This document shows, one piece after another, positions 1 to 9,587 of a stretch of 64,000 nucleotides of DNA (position 1 is its first letter; each line of letters begins with the position of its first letter). A program made the translations under genes and the position numbers. The notes under the pieces were generated by a model that searched no databases, had not been told where the DNA came from, and saw only the letters and a program-made list of their open reading frames with translations. The stretch is taken from the NCBI GenBank assembly GCA_015075405.1, contig JABTUK010000006.1, positions 310,001 through 374,000 on the forward strand, given 5' to 3'. This DNA is from Anaerolineales bacterium. Its GTDB lineage: Bacteria; Chloroflexota; Anaerolineae; 4572-78; J111.

Positions 1-1122
1 GAGCAGCCCCATTATTTTGATGAGTCGCATCTGTCGCTTGTCACCGGGATTGCCGGACAGGCGGCTATTGCGGTGGAAAATGCCCGGCTGTTTAGCCAGA
101 TCAGGCACGAGCGTGAAACTTTGGACGCGCTTATTACCGGGATGCCCAACCCTGTTTTGGTGATTGATGCTGAGGAAAAAATTATCTTCACCAACGCGGC
201 GGGCCGGCAGTTGCTGGCCTTAACCCAGGTGGACCACCCGGCGCTGGCAAGCGTGGAGGGCGGGCTTATCCTTAAAGCCGCCCTCAAAGAATTGAACCAG
301 AACTCAACCTCCTCGACTCGCGAAATCCCCTGGTCTGACGGGCGCATCTTTAACCTTTCGCTTAATCACGTCGCCCGGCTGGGTACGGTGCTCACCTTAA
401 ACGACATTACCGAACTGAAAAGATTGGATGAGTTGAAATCTGCCTTTGTCGAGACAGTTTCACACGATTTACGCAACCCTCTGGCCACAATCCAGGGTTT
501 TGCCATGCTGTTAGAAATGGAAAACCTGTCGGAACGAGGTCGCTCTAACCTGAGCGGCCTGCTGCAAGGCGTGGCTCAGATTCAGAATTTGATCCAGAAT
601 TTGCTCGATCTGGCCCGGATCGGAGCCAAGATGGATGAACAGATTGAGCCCTGCGACCTGACCGAAATTGCCGAAGATGTACTGGGCGGGTTTGAACTGC
701 AACTGGCTGAAAAGGAAATGACCCTGGTGGCCGATCTGCCGGCTGAGCTACCCTGGGTCTTGGGTAATGACCTGCGCCTATCCCAAGTGGTGGCCAATCT
801 GGTCAGCAATGCGGTCAAATATACACCCAAGGGCGGGCGCATTACTGTCGGGTTGAGCTATGAAGATGGAGAAATCCGGCTGGCGGTATCCGACACCGGG
901 CCAGGCATTCCCCCCGAAGAACAAGACCAGATTTTTGAAAGATTCTACCGGGTGCCGATGATGGAAAATTCGGAATGGATCGAAGGCACCGGGCTGGGCC
1001 TGTCCATTGTTAAAGCTATTATCGAGGGGTATGGGGGCAGGGTGTGGGTGGAAAGCGAAATGGGCGTGGGCAGCACCTTTATCTGTACCTTGCCCGCTCT
1101 GCCTGACATGCCAGAGGAGTAG
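1..1122 (+). CDS. Sensor histidine kinase (GAF-PAS-HisKA-HATPase), 5' truncated
   Basis: The reading frame is open from base 1, so the start lies outside the window. The first 30 or so codons are the end of a GAF domain (FDESHLSLVTGIAGQAAIAV). A PAS-like segment follows (ALITGMPNPVLVIDAEEKI). The HisKA dimerisation helix carries the phospho-acceptor His at codon 155 (SHDLRNP). The ATPase domain has the N box (NLVSNAVKYTP), G1 box (DTGPGIP), F box (FERFYR) and G2 box (GTGLGLSIVK). No membrane segment is visible in the part present, and no receiver domain follows. It should autophosphorylate and pass phosphate to an unlinked response regulator. The next gene starts 4 bp after the stop, which suggests co-transcription. 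Family assignment is secure; the signal sensed cannot be read from the sequence. Confidence 0.93.
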   Translation, partial: EQPHYFDESHLSLVTGIAGQAAIAVENARLFSQIRHERETLDALITGMPNPVLVIDAEEKIIFTNAAGRQLLALTQVDHPALASVEGGLILKAALKELNQNSTSSTREIPWSDGRIFNLSLNHVARLGTVLTLNDITELKRLDELKSAFVETVSHDLRNPLATIQGFAMLLEMENLSERGRSNLSGLLQGVAQIQNLIQNLLDLARIGAKMDEQIEPCDLTEIAEDVLGGFELQLAEKEMTLVADLPAELPWVLGNDLRLSQVVANLVSNAVKYTPKGGRITVGLSYEDGEIRLAVSDTGPGIPPEEQDQIFERFYRVPMMENSEWIEGTGLGLSIVKAIIEGYGGRVWVESEMGVGSTFICTLPALPDMPEE

Positions 1123-1126
1123 GCCA

Positions 1127-2281
1127 GTGATTCGGGTCTCCCAGGCGCAAACGGCTGCCTTTATTTTGACCAAAAATTACCTGGCCGGCCCCAAAGCGCC
1201 TCACCTGCTCGGCCTGGTCAATGATCTGGTCGCCCTGCCCGGCGAGCCGACCCTCACCCCTTTTGTAGCGGCTTCCGCCCGGCTGATCCACTTTAGCCCC
1301 ACCGACCTCCTCGACGCTCTCTACCGACAGCGAACCCTCATCAAGAGCTTGCTCATGCGCAGCGCCAGCGCCCTTGTGCCCGTCGAGCGCTACCTGCTCT
1401 TCCATGCTGCGACCGCCCGCCAGCGTAATCAGGATTTTAACAGTGAATTTCGGCTGTGGGGTCTCGATAACAGTGAGGTCGAAGCCGTAGAAAAAGGGAT
1501 TCTGGCCGGGGATGATTGGCCGGCCACGGCCGAGGCTATTGTCGCCCGCCTCCCATCGTCGCTGGTGCGCCCCTTGAGCCAGACCAGCCGGGGTGGGCGA
1601 GTGAGCACGACCAGCACAGTGGCCCTGGTTTTGCGCTGGTTGGCGGCCAGAGGGGTACTGGCGGTGAGCCAGGAAAACCCGGCCGGTCTGGTTTACGCCC
1701 CATTCCATTATTGGTATCCTAACCTCGATCTTTCGGCTGCGCCGGGTGAGGCCGAAGCCCAGGCCGCCCTGGTCCAGGCTTATCTGGCCGCCTTTGGCCC
1801 GGCTACCGAAGCCGACATTAGCTTCTGGACCGGCTTTGGCAAAAGCGAAACCGCCCGCGCCGTGGGTGCTTTGGCCGCTAAAACTACCCTGACCATGGTT
1901 GAAGGCATCCCCGGCATGCTGCTGTTGTTGAAAGATCAGGCCGCCGCCTTGTCCTCCACCCAGCCGCCTTCGCTGCCTGCAGTCAATTTTTTGCCGGCCG
2001 ACGACCCTTTTACGACGGCGCATCGGGCCAGCCGCAGCCGTTACCTGGCCGATCCCAAACAGCAGCGCCAGGTTTTTAGCAGCACCGGCGCCGCCCAACC
2101 GGCTGTGCTGGTCAACGGCCAGATTATAGGAACCTGGCAGTGGGCCAACAACCAACTTACCTGGGAGTTATTCGCCGAGGTTGACCCAAACCTTCAGCCT
2201 CTCCTTCAAACCGAGTCGGAGCGCCTGGCTGCTTTTTTAGACTCAATGATGAATGTCTTTCCCCTTTCAGAGGGAGATTAG
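1127..2281 (+). CDS. Winged-helix DNA-binding domain protein (HTH_42/AlkZ-like family)
   Basis: I place the start at GTG 1127, with GAGGAG 7 bp upstream. A longer reading would run back into the kinase gene. The 384-residue product resembles the HTH_42 family (tandem winged helices, relatives of the YcaQ/AlkZ crosslink-repair glycosylases). Typical stretches are LLDALYRQRTLIKSLLMRSA near the N-terminus, PATEADISFWTGF in the middle and a C-terminal block around PAVLVNGQIIGTW. The Q-x-Q/Q-x-D catalytic motif that glycosylase members carry near the N-terminus is not evident in the expected place (ALPGEP instead). DNA binding is therefore a safer call than base excision. It is probably co-transcribed with the upstream kinase. 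Confidence 0.7.
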   Translation: MIRVSQAQTAAFILTKNYLAGPKAPHLLGLVNDLVALPGEPTLTPFVAASARLIHFSPTDLLDALYRQRTLIKSLLMRSASALVPVERYLLFHAATARQRNQDFNSEFRLWGLDNSEVEAVEKGILAGDDWPATAEAIVARLPSSLVRPLSQTSRGGRVSTTSTVALVLRWLAARGVLAVSQENPAGLVYAPFHYWYPNLDLSAAPGEAEAQAALVQAYLAAFGPATEADISFWTGFGKSETARAVGALAAKTTLTMVEGIPGMLLLLKDQAAALSSTQPPSLPAVNFLPADDPFTTAHRASRSRYLADPKQQRQVFSSTGAAQPAVLVNGQIIGTWQWANNQLTWELFAEVDPNLQPLLQTESERLAAFLDSMMNVFPLSEGD

Positions 2282-2329
2282 AGATTGGAGATTGGGAAGT
2301 CAGGTTAGTAATCTCCAATCTCCAATCTC
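2281..2329. repeat. Inverted repeat of heptamer units between convergent genes
   Basis: Bases 2281-2295 (gagattggagattgg) pair perfectly with 2315-2329. The arms are built of GGAGATT-like 7-bp units. The right arm also encodes the last residues of the gene on the minus strand. It could act as a bidirectional terminator. It belongs to the window-wide class of short tandem repeats arranged as hairpins. Confidence 0.7.
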
Positions 2330-3705
2330 CCCAGTGGGTTTACATCTTCGGGGCGATCAAAATCCCACAAAACTGCTTCATCCGCTACCGCCACCCGTTC
2401 AGCCTGTTTCTGATATTTCAACAGCACCGGCTTGCCGCCGGTATCGCCGCGAACCTGCTGAAGTTCAGGGAACAGCGCCCGGTCGAACAGCGCCGGGTTG
2501 CCCCGTTGGCCTTCAAACTCCGGCCAGACTAAGGGCGCCAACGTTTCCCGGTGGCGCTGAATAAGTTGGTTGAGTAAAGCAGGGGTCACGCCGGGCAAAT
2601 CCACCAGCATAAACAGCGCGCCGCCGGTGTTGGAAGGTAGCGCCGCCAGTCCGGCCTGCAGCGAGGTACTCTGGCCTTGTGCCCATGCGGGATTAATTAC
2701 AATTTCTACCGGACGCCGGCCCAGCACGGCCCGGCACTGTTCTATCTCCGCGCCCAAAACAACCACCACCCGGCTGACCTCAGCCGCCAGGGCGGTGTCC
2801 ACCACTTGCTCAATAAAGGTTTTGTCTCCCCAGCGGGCCAACTGTTTGGGCGAACCAAAGCGAGTCGAACCGCCCGCCGCCAGGATCACCGCTGCTATCC
2901 GGCTGCGTACCTCTACCACCGGCGACTCCTCTTGCTGAACCGACCCCAACACCACCGCGTCTATTCGCTCACGGATCAGCAATTTGTCCCCAATCTCCCG
3001 CGCCGCCTCCAGCCTTCCAGCCTTCCAGCCTTCCAACCCTCCACTCTTCCACCCTTCCACCTTATTCAGCAGTGGCACAACACGCGCCTCCGCCGGTATA
3101 TTCTTGAGTCCGCCTTGCGGATGAGATAAGACAGCAGCGATGGTGGCGGCTGTCATCGGCTGGCTCAGGGGAGTCTGGCTCAATTGACTGACCAGGCCGG
3201 CCCGATGAACGGTCTCGTCATTCAATGGCTGGCCTAATACATCCAGGCCTGCTACCGGGATAACCAGAGTAGTGCAAGAGGGAAGGACCGGCTCATGGGC
3301 GGCGGGTGCTTTGAGCGGGCGCATGCGCGAACCGTCGGCCTCGTTGAGGATAACATCGAAATGGCCGCTGGTAGCCAGGGCGTCAATCAAGTGGGGCGGC
3401 AGGCCAAATGCTTTGCCGCTGGCGGCGTCGGCTTGACCAATGAGCAAAACCTGGCCGTGCTGAGCGATGGCTTCATTCAGGCTGGGCAGGATTTCGGCCA
3501 GGGTTTGCTGTTCTGGGTCAAAAGTGACGTGGGCGGGGGAGCGGTTAATCTGGGCGGCAAAGATACGAGTGGTGGTCGTTGTCAGCACCCGCAGCCGGGG
3601 GGCCAGTTCGTTGGCCAGTTGGAACATAGCCGTTGTTTTGCCGCCCCCACCCACAAAGGCAACGACATCGCCAGATGAAATTCGCAAAGCTTGAGAAAGT
3701 TTCAT
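2305..3705 (-). CDS. YqeC-MocA fusion: selenium-dependent hydroxylase accessory protein joined to Mo-cofactor nucleotidyltransferase
   Basis: This 466-residue protein has two domains. Residues 1 to about 240 match YqeC, a P-loop protein linked to selenium-dependent molybdenum hydroxylases (GGGGKTT at 19-25, TTTTRIFAAQ). From about residue 265 it is a MocA-type nucleotidyltransferase (LAAGGSTRFGSPKQ, VDLPGV), expected to transfer CMP or GMP onto molybdopterin. The two are usually separate genes. The linker near residues 215-233 is encoded by tandem 7/8-bp units (3007-3060) and reads as Gly/Trp/Lys-rich repeats such as GGLEGWKAG, which looks like repeat DNA tolerated in frame. It is the last gene of a three-gene minus-strand operon, 27 bp after the ADP-ribosylglycohydrolase. 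Domain calls are firm; the exact nucleotide used is not readable. Confidence 0.87.
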   Translation of the reverse strand: MKLSQALRISSGDVVAFVGGGGKTTAMFQLANELAPRLRVLTTTTTRIFAAQINRSPAHVTFDPEQQTLAEILPSLNEAIAQHGQVLLIGQADAASGKAFGLPPHLIDALATSGHFDVILNEADGSRMRPLKAPAAHEPVLPSCTTLVIPVAGLDVLGQPLNDETVHRAGLVSQLSQTPLSQPMTAATIAAVLSHPQGGLKNIPAEARVVPLLNKVEGWKSGGLEGWKAGRLEAAREIGDKLLIRERIDAVVLGSVQQEESPVVEVRSRIAAVILAAGGSTRFGSPKQLARWGDKTFIEQVVDTALAAEVSRVVVVLGAEIEQCRAVLGRRPVEIVINPAWAQGQSTSLQAGLAALPSNTGGALFMLVDLPGVTPALLNQLIQRHRETLAPLVWPEFEGQRGNPALFDRALFPELQQVRGDTGGKPVLLKYQKQAERVAVADEAVLWDFDRPEDVNPLGRLEIGDY

Positions 3706-3732
3706 TAATGGTGAATCGTGAATTGTGAATTT

Positions 3733-4578
3733 TTAAGGCTTTACGAGTTGAAGCAGTTGATGGTCTAATTCTAGCAGGTAATCGTAGCCATAGGGGCCGC
3801 GCTCCAGGTTGTTAAAAAGGTGAGGAGGTAAATCTTGCGCTACTTCTTGACAGCACGAGGCTGCGCCCAGAGCAATGGCCGCGACGGTATCAACATCGCC
3901 GGTGAAGGCGACCGCTGCTTTGAGGATGTCACTGAGACAATCGTGGCGTATAATGGCGCTGACAGCCGCCCGAACGCTCATCAAGCCTTGGCTGCCTACC
4001 TGGCCCTGCCACGGCTCCGACCAGGGATGGCCCGGGACGTAGGTTTCCAAAAAGTGACCAAGTTGGGCTTTCGGCCCGCACCGGTACAGAAAGTAATGGG
4101 TCATCAGTGCGGCAGCGTTAGCGGCAGCAATACCGTCAGGGGTGTCATGGGTTATTTTTGCTTGCAGAGTACACTTCTCAATAACTTCGTTAACGGTTGG
4201 AAAGACCCCGATGGGGCAGGCGCGCATCGCCGCGCCGCTCTTGTCGCTGGCGGGTTTGATTTCGGATAAAAGCTGCGCTCCATCCTGAAGTCGGTTGAGA
4301 AAGCTATAAAATTTACCGGCGTATCCCTCACGGGGGTCACGCTTAAAGGCTTTGACAAAGTTATCCGCCAAAAGTTGAGCGATCCATGCTTGACCTGATA
4401 CAATTGCCTCGGCTATGGCAAGGCTCATTTGGGTGTCATCAGTATAATGGCCGGGCTGAATATTGTGGTGCGGATGCCTGACATAGGCAGATAGGTCATT
4501 GTGTGTGTGGACAAATTCAACCGGAGCGTATTCAAACCCCATGCCGTAGGCATCGCCCACCGCTAACTCAAGTAGCAT
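3733..4578 (-). CDS. ADP-ribosylglycohydrolase family protein
   Basis: This 281-residue protein of the ADP-ribosyl-glycohydrolase (DraG/ARH) fold is expected to remove ADP-ribose from proteins or small molecules using two Mg ions. Metal-binding signatures are visible: GDAYG near the start, YTDDTQ about residue 45, SGAAMR in the middle and GDVDT near the C-terminus. I chose ATG 4578 because it overlaps the stop of the upstream gene by one base (TGATG), a typical translational coupling. A GTG 15 bases further upstream is also open. It sits between two molybdenum-hydroxylase maturation genes, so a role in that pathway is possible, but that is inference from position only. Confidence 0.86.
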   Translation of the reverse strand: MLLELAVGDAYGMGFEYAPVEFVHTHNDLSAYVRHPHHNIQPGHYTDDTQMSLAIAEAIVSGQAWIAQLLADNFVKAFKRDPREGYAGKFYSFLNRLQDGAQLLSEIKPASDKSGAAMRACPIGVFPTVNEVIEKCTLQAKITHDTPDGIAAANAAALMTHYFLYRCGPKAQLGHFLETYVPGHPWSEPWQGQVGSQGLMSVRAAVSAIIRHDCLSDILKAAVAFTGDVDTVAAIALGAASCCQEVAQDLPPHLFNNLERGPYGYDYLLELDHQLLQLVKP

Positions 4579-5432
4579 CAGGCTTTCTCCCACCTCGTAC
4601 GTACTATGTCGCTGGCTAATACTGCCTCAAGCACCCCGCCGCCAATGGCTAACGACTTGTCGCTGATGGTGAAGCAGTGGCTCACCTCGCCGCGCGGGTC
4701 GAGGTCGCCGATTTTGAAGCCGGGTGTGACTGAAACGTTGGGGTGAACCAGCCCGCGCAGCACCCCGGCAAAAGGGGCGATAATTTCGTGACCGGCTACG
4801 CTGGCAATAAGCTGACCAGCTTCAATCCGCTCGCCAATTTGAGCGTGGGGAATGACGTATCCGGCGGCGGGAGCGCGCAGGACGCGGTCGGCAGTATGGC
4901 CCTTGACCTGGCCGGGGGTGTTGGTGTTGGCTTCAGCGCAGCCATCGCCGGCGGGACCGCCGCCAGGGTAAATCACCCGGCCCAGCCAGTGACCGCGATT
5001 GGTTTCGATGACAGCGTGACAATCTTGCCCGGCAGTGAAGCCCGGCCCCAGCGCGATCACCAGCGGCGCGTCGTGGAGCGTCGTGCCGGTATTGACTTTG
5101 GCGATGATGGCGTCAACCACCACTGCTGGCTTCAGCCGGGCGGGCAGGGCCGGGTCAGGATCAGCTAAAACCGGAATACGCTCGCTGTAGGCCAGTTGCA
5201 CGGCGGCGGTCAGGCTATCCACCTGGCGGGCCACCAGCCCCTCGACCCATGTTTCGCCGCTGTAGATAGCCTCGCCAAAGCTGACGGTGCGGCGGACCAG
5301 GGTGGGGGCGGGCAGTTCGGTCATAATCAAGGGGAAGCCGCTCCGCTTGAGGCGATAGGCTACCCCGCTGGCCAGGTCGCCCGCGCCTTTGATGAGAATG
5401 AGAACTTTACTGAAAGGTGATTGAAGAGTCAT
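4578..5432 (-). CDS. yqeB: YqeB/EF2563-type selenium-dependent molybdenum hydroxylase maturation protein
   Basis: This 284-residue protein matches the EF2563/YqeB family found beside selenium-dependent molybdenum hydroxylase genes. Characteristic stretches are an N-terminal dinucleotide-like motif (IKGAGDLASGVAYRLKRSG), the LIMTELPAPTLVRRTVSF block, and GPGFTAGQDCHAVIETNRGH. A biotinyl/lipoyl-like segment (APAAGYVIPHAQIGERIEAG) and an IGGGVLEA motif close the protein. The biochemical role of YqeB is not settled. Its partner domain YqeC is fused to MocA two genes downstream. It is the first gene of the minus-strand operon. No hydroxylase subunit is present in this window. Confidence 0.88.
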   Translation of the reverse strand: MTLQSPFSKVLILIKGAGDLASGVAYRLKRSGFPLIMTELPAPTLVRRTVSFGEAIYSGETWVEGLVARQVDSLTAAVQLAYSERIPVLADPDPALPARLKPAVVVDAIIAKVNTGTTLHDAPLVIALGPGFTAGQDCHAVIETNRGHWLGRVIYPGGGPAGDGCAEANTNTPGQVKGHTADRVLRAPAAGYVIPHAQIGERIEAGQLIASVAGHEIIAPFAGVLRGLVHPNVSVTPGFKIGDLDPRGEVSHCFTISDKSLAIGGGVLEAVLASDIVRTRWEKA

Positions 5433-5471
5433 AGCTTTAAACTCGTAAACTGTTCAGCGGTAGCCATATCA

Positions 5472-5559
5472 AAGGCTAAGGCTGAGGCTAAGATTGATCT
5501 TGCACTCTTAGCCTCACCCCTTCGGGTGCGCCGAAGGGCGTAGACTCAGCCTTAGCCTT
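5472..5559. repeat. Nested inverted repeat, small hairpin inside a larger one
   Basis: Outer arms of 15 bp are perfect complements (5472-5486 and 5545-5559, aaggctaaggctgag). Inside is a second perfect 8-bp stem (5518-5525 with 5531-5538, loop gtgcg). The arms are tandem 6/7-bp units of the GGCTAA type. It lies between a leftward operon and a rightward small gene, so it is not a simple terminator. It may be another short mobile palindrome. Confidence 0.7.
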
Positions 5560-5711
5560 GAACGGGCGAGTAGTTACTAAATTCTACTGCATGGCCCTGG
5601 TTTAGACAAGCAGCAGTCTTATCTCAACCCCATTAGCCAGGCTTTTTCTTAAAAGGGGAACGTGGTATAATGGGCGCAAAGTAGCTCGAAACAGGGAGGT
5701 TCACCAGGAGT

Positions 5712-5918
5712 ATGCGAGTCTTTAATTTTGTGATTGGTTTTTTTTGCGGATTGGTTATCGGTGTAGTGGCGGTATTGTTGACCACCCCCCAAAGCGGCGG
5801 TGATTTACAGGCCGACATTCGCAGCCGCTTTGATGGCTTAATGAGTGAAGGTCGCGCCGCAGCCAATGCGCGGCGGGCAGAGCTGGAGGCTCGCCTGGCC
5901 AGTCTGACCAACAAGTGA
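5712..5918 (+). CDS. Small YtxH-like membrane protein
   Basis: This 68-residue protein has a strong ribosome binding site (caggag) a few bases upstream of the ATG. Residues 4-25 form one hydrophobic helix with Gly (FNFVIGFFCGLVIGVVAVLLTT), followed by a PQSGG turn. A charged, Ala/Arg/Glu-rich amphipathic helix runs to the end. This layout (one membrane helix, then TPQSGxxL and a helical tail) is that of YtxH-type general-stress or envelope-associated proteins. It stands alone, converging on the next gene. Its function is not known. Confidence 0.65.
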   Translation: MRVFNFVIGFFCGLVIGVVAVLLTTPQSGGDLQADIRSRFDGLMSEGRAAANARRAELEARLASLTNK

Positions 5919-5929
5919 AAGGGGCGGGG

Positions 5930-7165
5930 TTAAGGCAGTACCTTTTTCATAATCTGGTCAAAAACTTGATTGGCCTGGGCCATATCTTCATCTAAAAACA
6001 GGTCCCGCCGGGCCTGCCGGGCCTTTTTCATCAGGGCCAGGCTGTGCTGGACATCTTCGCCTTCGAGTTTGATTTTAGGGGAGATATAGGTTCCGGCCAT
6101 CAAGAGGGGCAGGTAGAGAAATTCGGGGTCTATGGCCTGGCCCGCCTCGACATTAGCCGTGATAAAATTGGTCACCGCCTGACGCTCGTGGAGCGGCCAC
6201 AGTTGGCGGCCAACGGCCTGAGCCACCAGGCCAAAGCTAATCGCCAGGGCCAACTTTAGCAGGTGGGCATAGCCCGCTGTGCGAATAACTTCCAGGGCAT
6301 GGGTCGTATCCATGCCTTCCTCAAGGGCGCGTTCCCACATGGGTACCAACAAGCCGTGGTAGCGATCCGGGCTGTTCAGGAAATATTGACAACTGTAGGT
6401 AAGAATTTTAGCCAGGGTAATGGCCTCGCCAATGCGCAGCGGCAGCCCGGTGTCCGCAAAGCGGTTAATGCTCTCGGCGTACAGGGTTGTGTAGATGGCT
6501 TCGGGGACTAATTCGTTTTGTAGCTTGACCTGGCGGGTGTTCAATTCCTGAATGGCATGGTTGTAAAATTCCGCATTGTTCTCCACCCAGATAGTTTCAT
6601 AGGCATGTTTCATGCGGGGGGCCCGCTCAGGTGGGTCGGGCTTGCCTTCTACTATCAGCGGGAAAGCAGCTTTTTTGACGGATTTGGCCGTAAAGGTGGC
6701 CCCCAAGGTACTGACTAGATTTAAACCCACCGGGCTGTCAATAAGGTTACGGTCCAGCTTACTCTGGTTCTGGTTGGGGCGGATGGTCTGGCCCCGGCCT
6801 TCGCTGGTAACTTTAAGTTCAAGGGAGAGGTTGTGCGCCCCTTCTTTGACGTTTCCAGTGGTCGTGACCGGTAAGGTGAGCAGTCCTGCTTCGGCCCCGG
6901 CCAGCTTGAGCTGAAACTGCGGTTCCTGAACACTCAGCATCGGCTTGCCGCCGCCAAACAACCCGCCCGTTTGCGGCGGCTCCGCTTTAACGATAACGGA
7001 CAAAGGCACATTGAGGGTATTTTGGAGAAATAAAAACAGGTTAGCCACCTGCTCGGGCGCAATTTTGGCCGGCTCGAAATAGCCGGCGTATTGCAGCCCG
7101 CCGGTTTCAAACCGTTCTGGATTATCGGTATATTCGCCAATAATGTCGGGGTAGGAAACAGCCAT
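5930..7165 (-). CDS. Unrecognised 411-residue protein
   Basis: I do not recognise this family. The start ATG at 7165 reads MAVSYPDIIGEYTDN. There is no signal peptide or clear membrane helix. Residues 1-160 look beta-rich, with a Gly-rich turn (TGGLFGGGK) near 65-75. From about 195 the protein appears helical (VENNAEFYNHAIQELNTRQV), with Ala/Leu-rich segments near 300-330 (GYAHLLKLALAISFGLVAQA). It ends in a charged helix. The two-part layout (beta N-terminal, helical C-terminal) is all that can be said. It has its own position between convergent and divergent neighbours, and codon use looks like the surrounding genes. Confidence 0.75.
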   Translation of the reverse strand: MAVSYPDIIGEYTDNPERFETGGLQYAGYFEPAKIAPEQVANLFLFLQNTLNVPLSVIVKAEPPQTGGLFGGGKPMLSVQEPQFQLKLAGAEAGLLTLPVTTTGNVKEGAHNLSLELKVTSEGRGQTIRPNQNQSKLDRNLIDSPVGLNLVSTLGATFTAKSVKKAAFPLIVEGKPDPPERAPRMKHAYETIWVENNAEFYNHAIQELNTRQVKLQNELVPEAIYTTLYAESINRFADTGLPLRIGEAITLAKILTYSCQYFLNSPDRYHGLLVPMWERALEEGMDTTHALEVIRTAGYAHLLKLALAISFGLVAQAVGRQLWPLHERQAVTNFITANVEAGQAIDPEFLYLPLLMAGTYISPKIKLEGEDVQHSLALMKKARQARRDLFLDEDMAQANQVFDQIMKKVLP

Positions 7166-7231
7166 ACCCTGCCTCCTTAACTTGTCATAACAAACTGATT
7201 ACCAAAAGCATATCACTGCCCTGGGCTTTTG

Positions 7232-7945
7232 TCAATGGTACTCGTAATTTTCCAGCCACTCGCGCTGCCGTGACGCCGCCACAATTTGCAGCAGGTTGAT
7301 CACGTAATGGGCGGTCAACGGCGGCAGTAGTTCGCCCGTGCCGGCAAACAGCAGGCACAGCAGGATGTTGAGACCCCCGGCGGTGATGACCCCCAGGAGG
7401 CCCTGCGGTTGGTGCATCAAGCCAAACAGCAGCGAGGTGGCCCCAATCAACAGCGGTAAAGGGATTAGCTCCTGAAATAAGCCCAACCACAAGCTGCGAA
7501 ATAAAAGCTCCTCCATCGCCACCGCCGGCCCGAAGGCCAAGGCCACCCAAACCCACTCGGCGGGGCGGCGTGGCAAAATGTTACGAATGACCAGCGGCGA
7601 GTAAATTTTCCGGCCAAAGCGTTGAATGGCCCAATACGTCAACCCATTCACCGTCACCTGTCCCACCAGCCCCACCCCCAGGCCCAGCCCGATGCTCTGA
7701 AGCGGCTGCGGGCTGAGCAAGCCAAACCGGGCGGCCGGCAAGCCGCTGAGCCAGGCCAGGCCCAAACACAGCCCTACCAGCAGCAGCCGCAGCAGCGACT
7801 CAGGCGGCGAGAGAAGTAAATTGAACGGCGGCTGAAACTCTTTGAGTAATAAATGGCTGCGATAAGTGACCCAGGCCAGCAAAAGGGTCAGGAGGATGGT
7901 CGCCAGCCGGACGGAGTTTAGCCAGAAGAAAGCAGTGTCATTCAT
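7232..7945 (-). CDS. CPBP family intramembrane glutamic-type protease (ABI domain)
   Basis: I place the start at ATG 7945 (MNDTAFFWLNSV). Upstream the frame is open only as an overlap with the neighbouring gene. The 237-residue protein has about six to seven hydrophobic segments. CPBP protease motifs are all present: EELLFR (EExxxR) about residue 150, FGLMHQ about 180, and HYVIN (HxxxN) near the C-terminus. These residues form the catalytic site in the Rce1/CPBP fold. Members cleave membrane-bound substrates or act in bacteriocin self-immunity; the substrate here is unknown. It starts 13 bp after the glycosidase gene, so the two are likely co-transcribed. Confidence 0.87.
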   Translation of the reverse strand: MNDTAFFWLNSVRLATILLTLLLAWVTYRSHLLLKEFQPPFNLLLSPPESLLRLLLVGLCLGLAWLSGLPAARFGLLSPQPLQSIGLGLGVGLVGQVTVNGLTYWAIQRFGRKIYSPLVIRNILPRRPAEWVWVALAFGPAVAMEELLFRSLWLGLFQELIPLPLLIGATSLLFGLMHQPQGLLGVITAGGLNILLCLLFAGTGELLPPLTAHYVINLLQIVAASRQREWLENYEYH

Positions 7946-7958
7946 GGGGGTTAAGGGA

Positions 7959-9305
<1,347 letters not shown>

Positions 9306-9321
9306 AAGAATATCTCTACAC

Positions 9322-9406
9322 AACTACTCAGCCATGTCATTTCGACCGCAGGGAGAAATCCCCGATACCTTACTTTTACGTAATGACATAAGCCTGAGTA
9401 GTAACA
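9322..9406. repeat. MITE-like palindromic repeat, copy 1 (shortened)
   Basis: The ends are aactactcag and ctgagtagtaac, with an inner block catgtcatttcgaccgcagg and then gagaaatcccc. The same ends and inner blocks recur at 30657-30778 and 45534-45646. Compared with those, this copy lacks the right-hand gatttct block and is about 35 bp shorter. It lies just upstream of the glycosidase gene. Confidence 0.8.
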
Positions 9407-9587
9407 CAGTTTCTATAAATTTTACCGCAAATAACCAGAGGCGGCGAATTAACCCATCAAGGCGCAAATCACGTATCCTGTTTTATACCCTTAAATTTGG
9501 ATAGTTGGGTTTAGAGCAGTAATATGATAAGCTCAACTAGTTGGTATAGAATAAAAAATCCCAATAGCTGGGTAGGTATCCAATCCC

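Noticed and set aside
1079..2155. 358-codon open frame on the minus strand over the winged-helix gene
   Set aside because: Gly/Gln-rich shadow of a real gene, with no start site or family.
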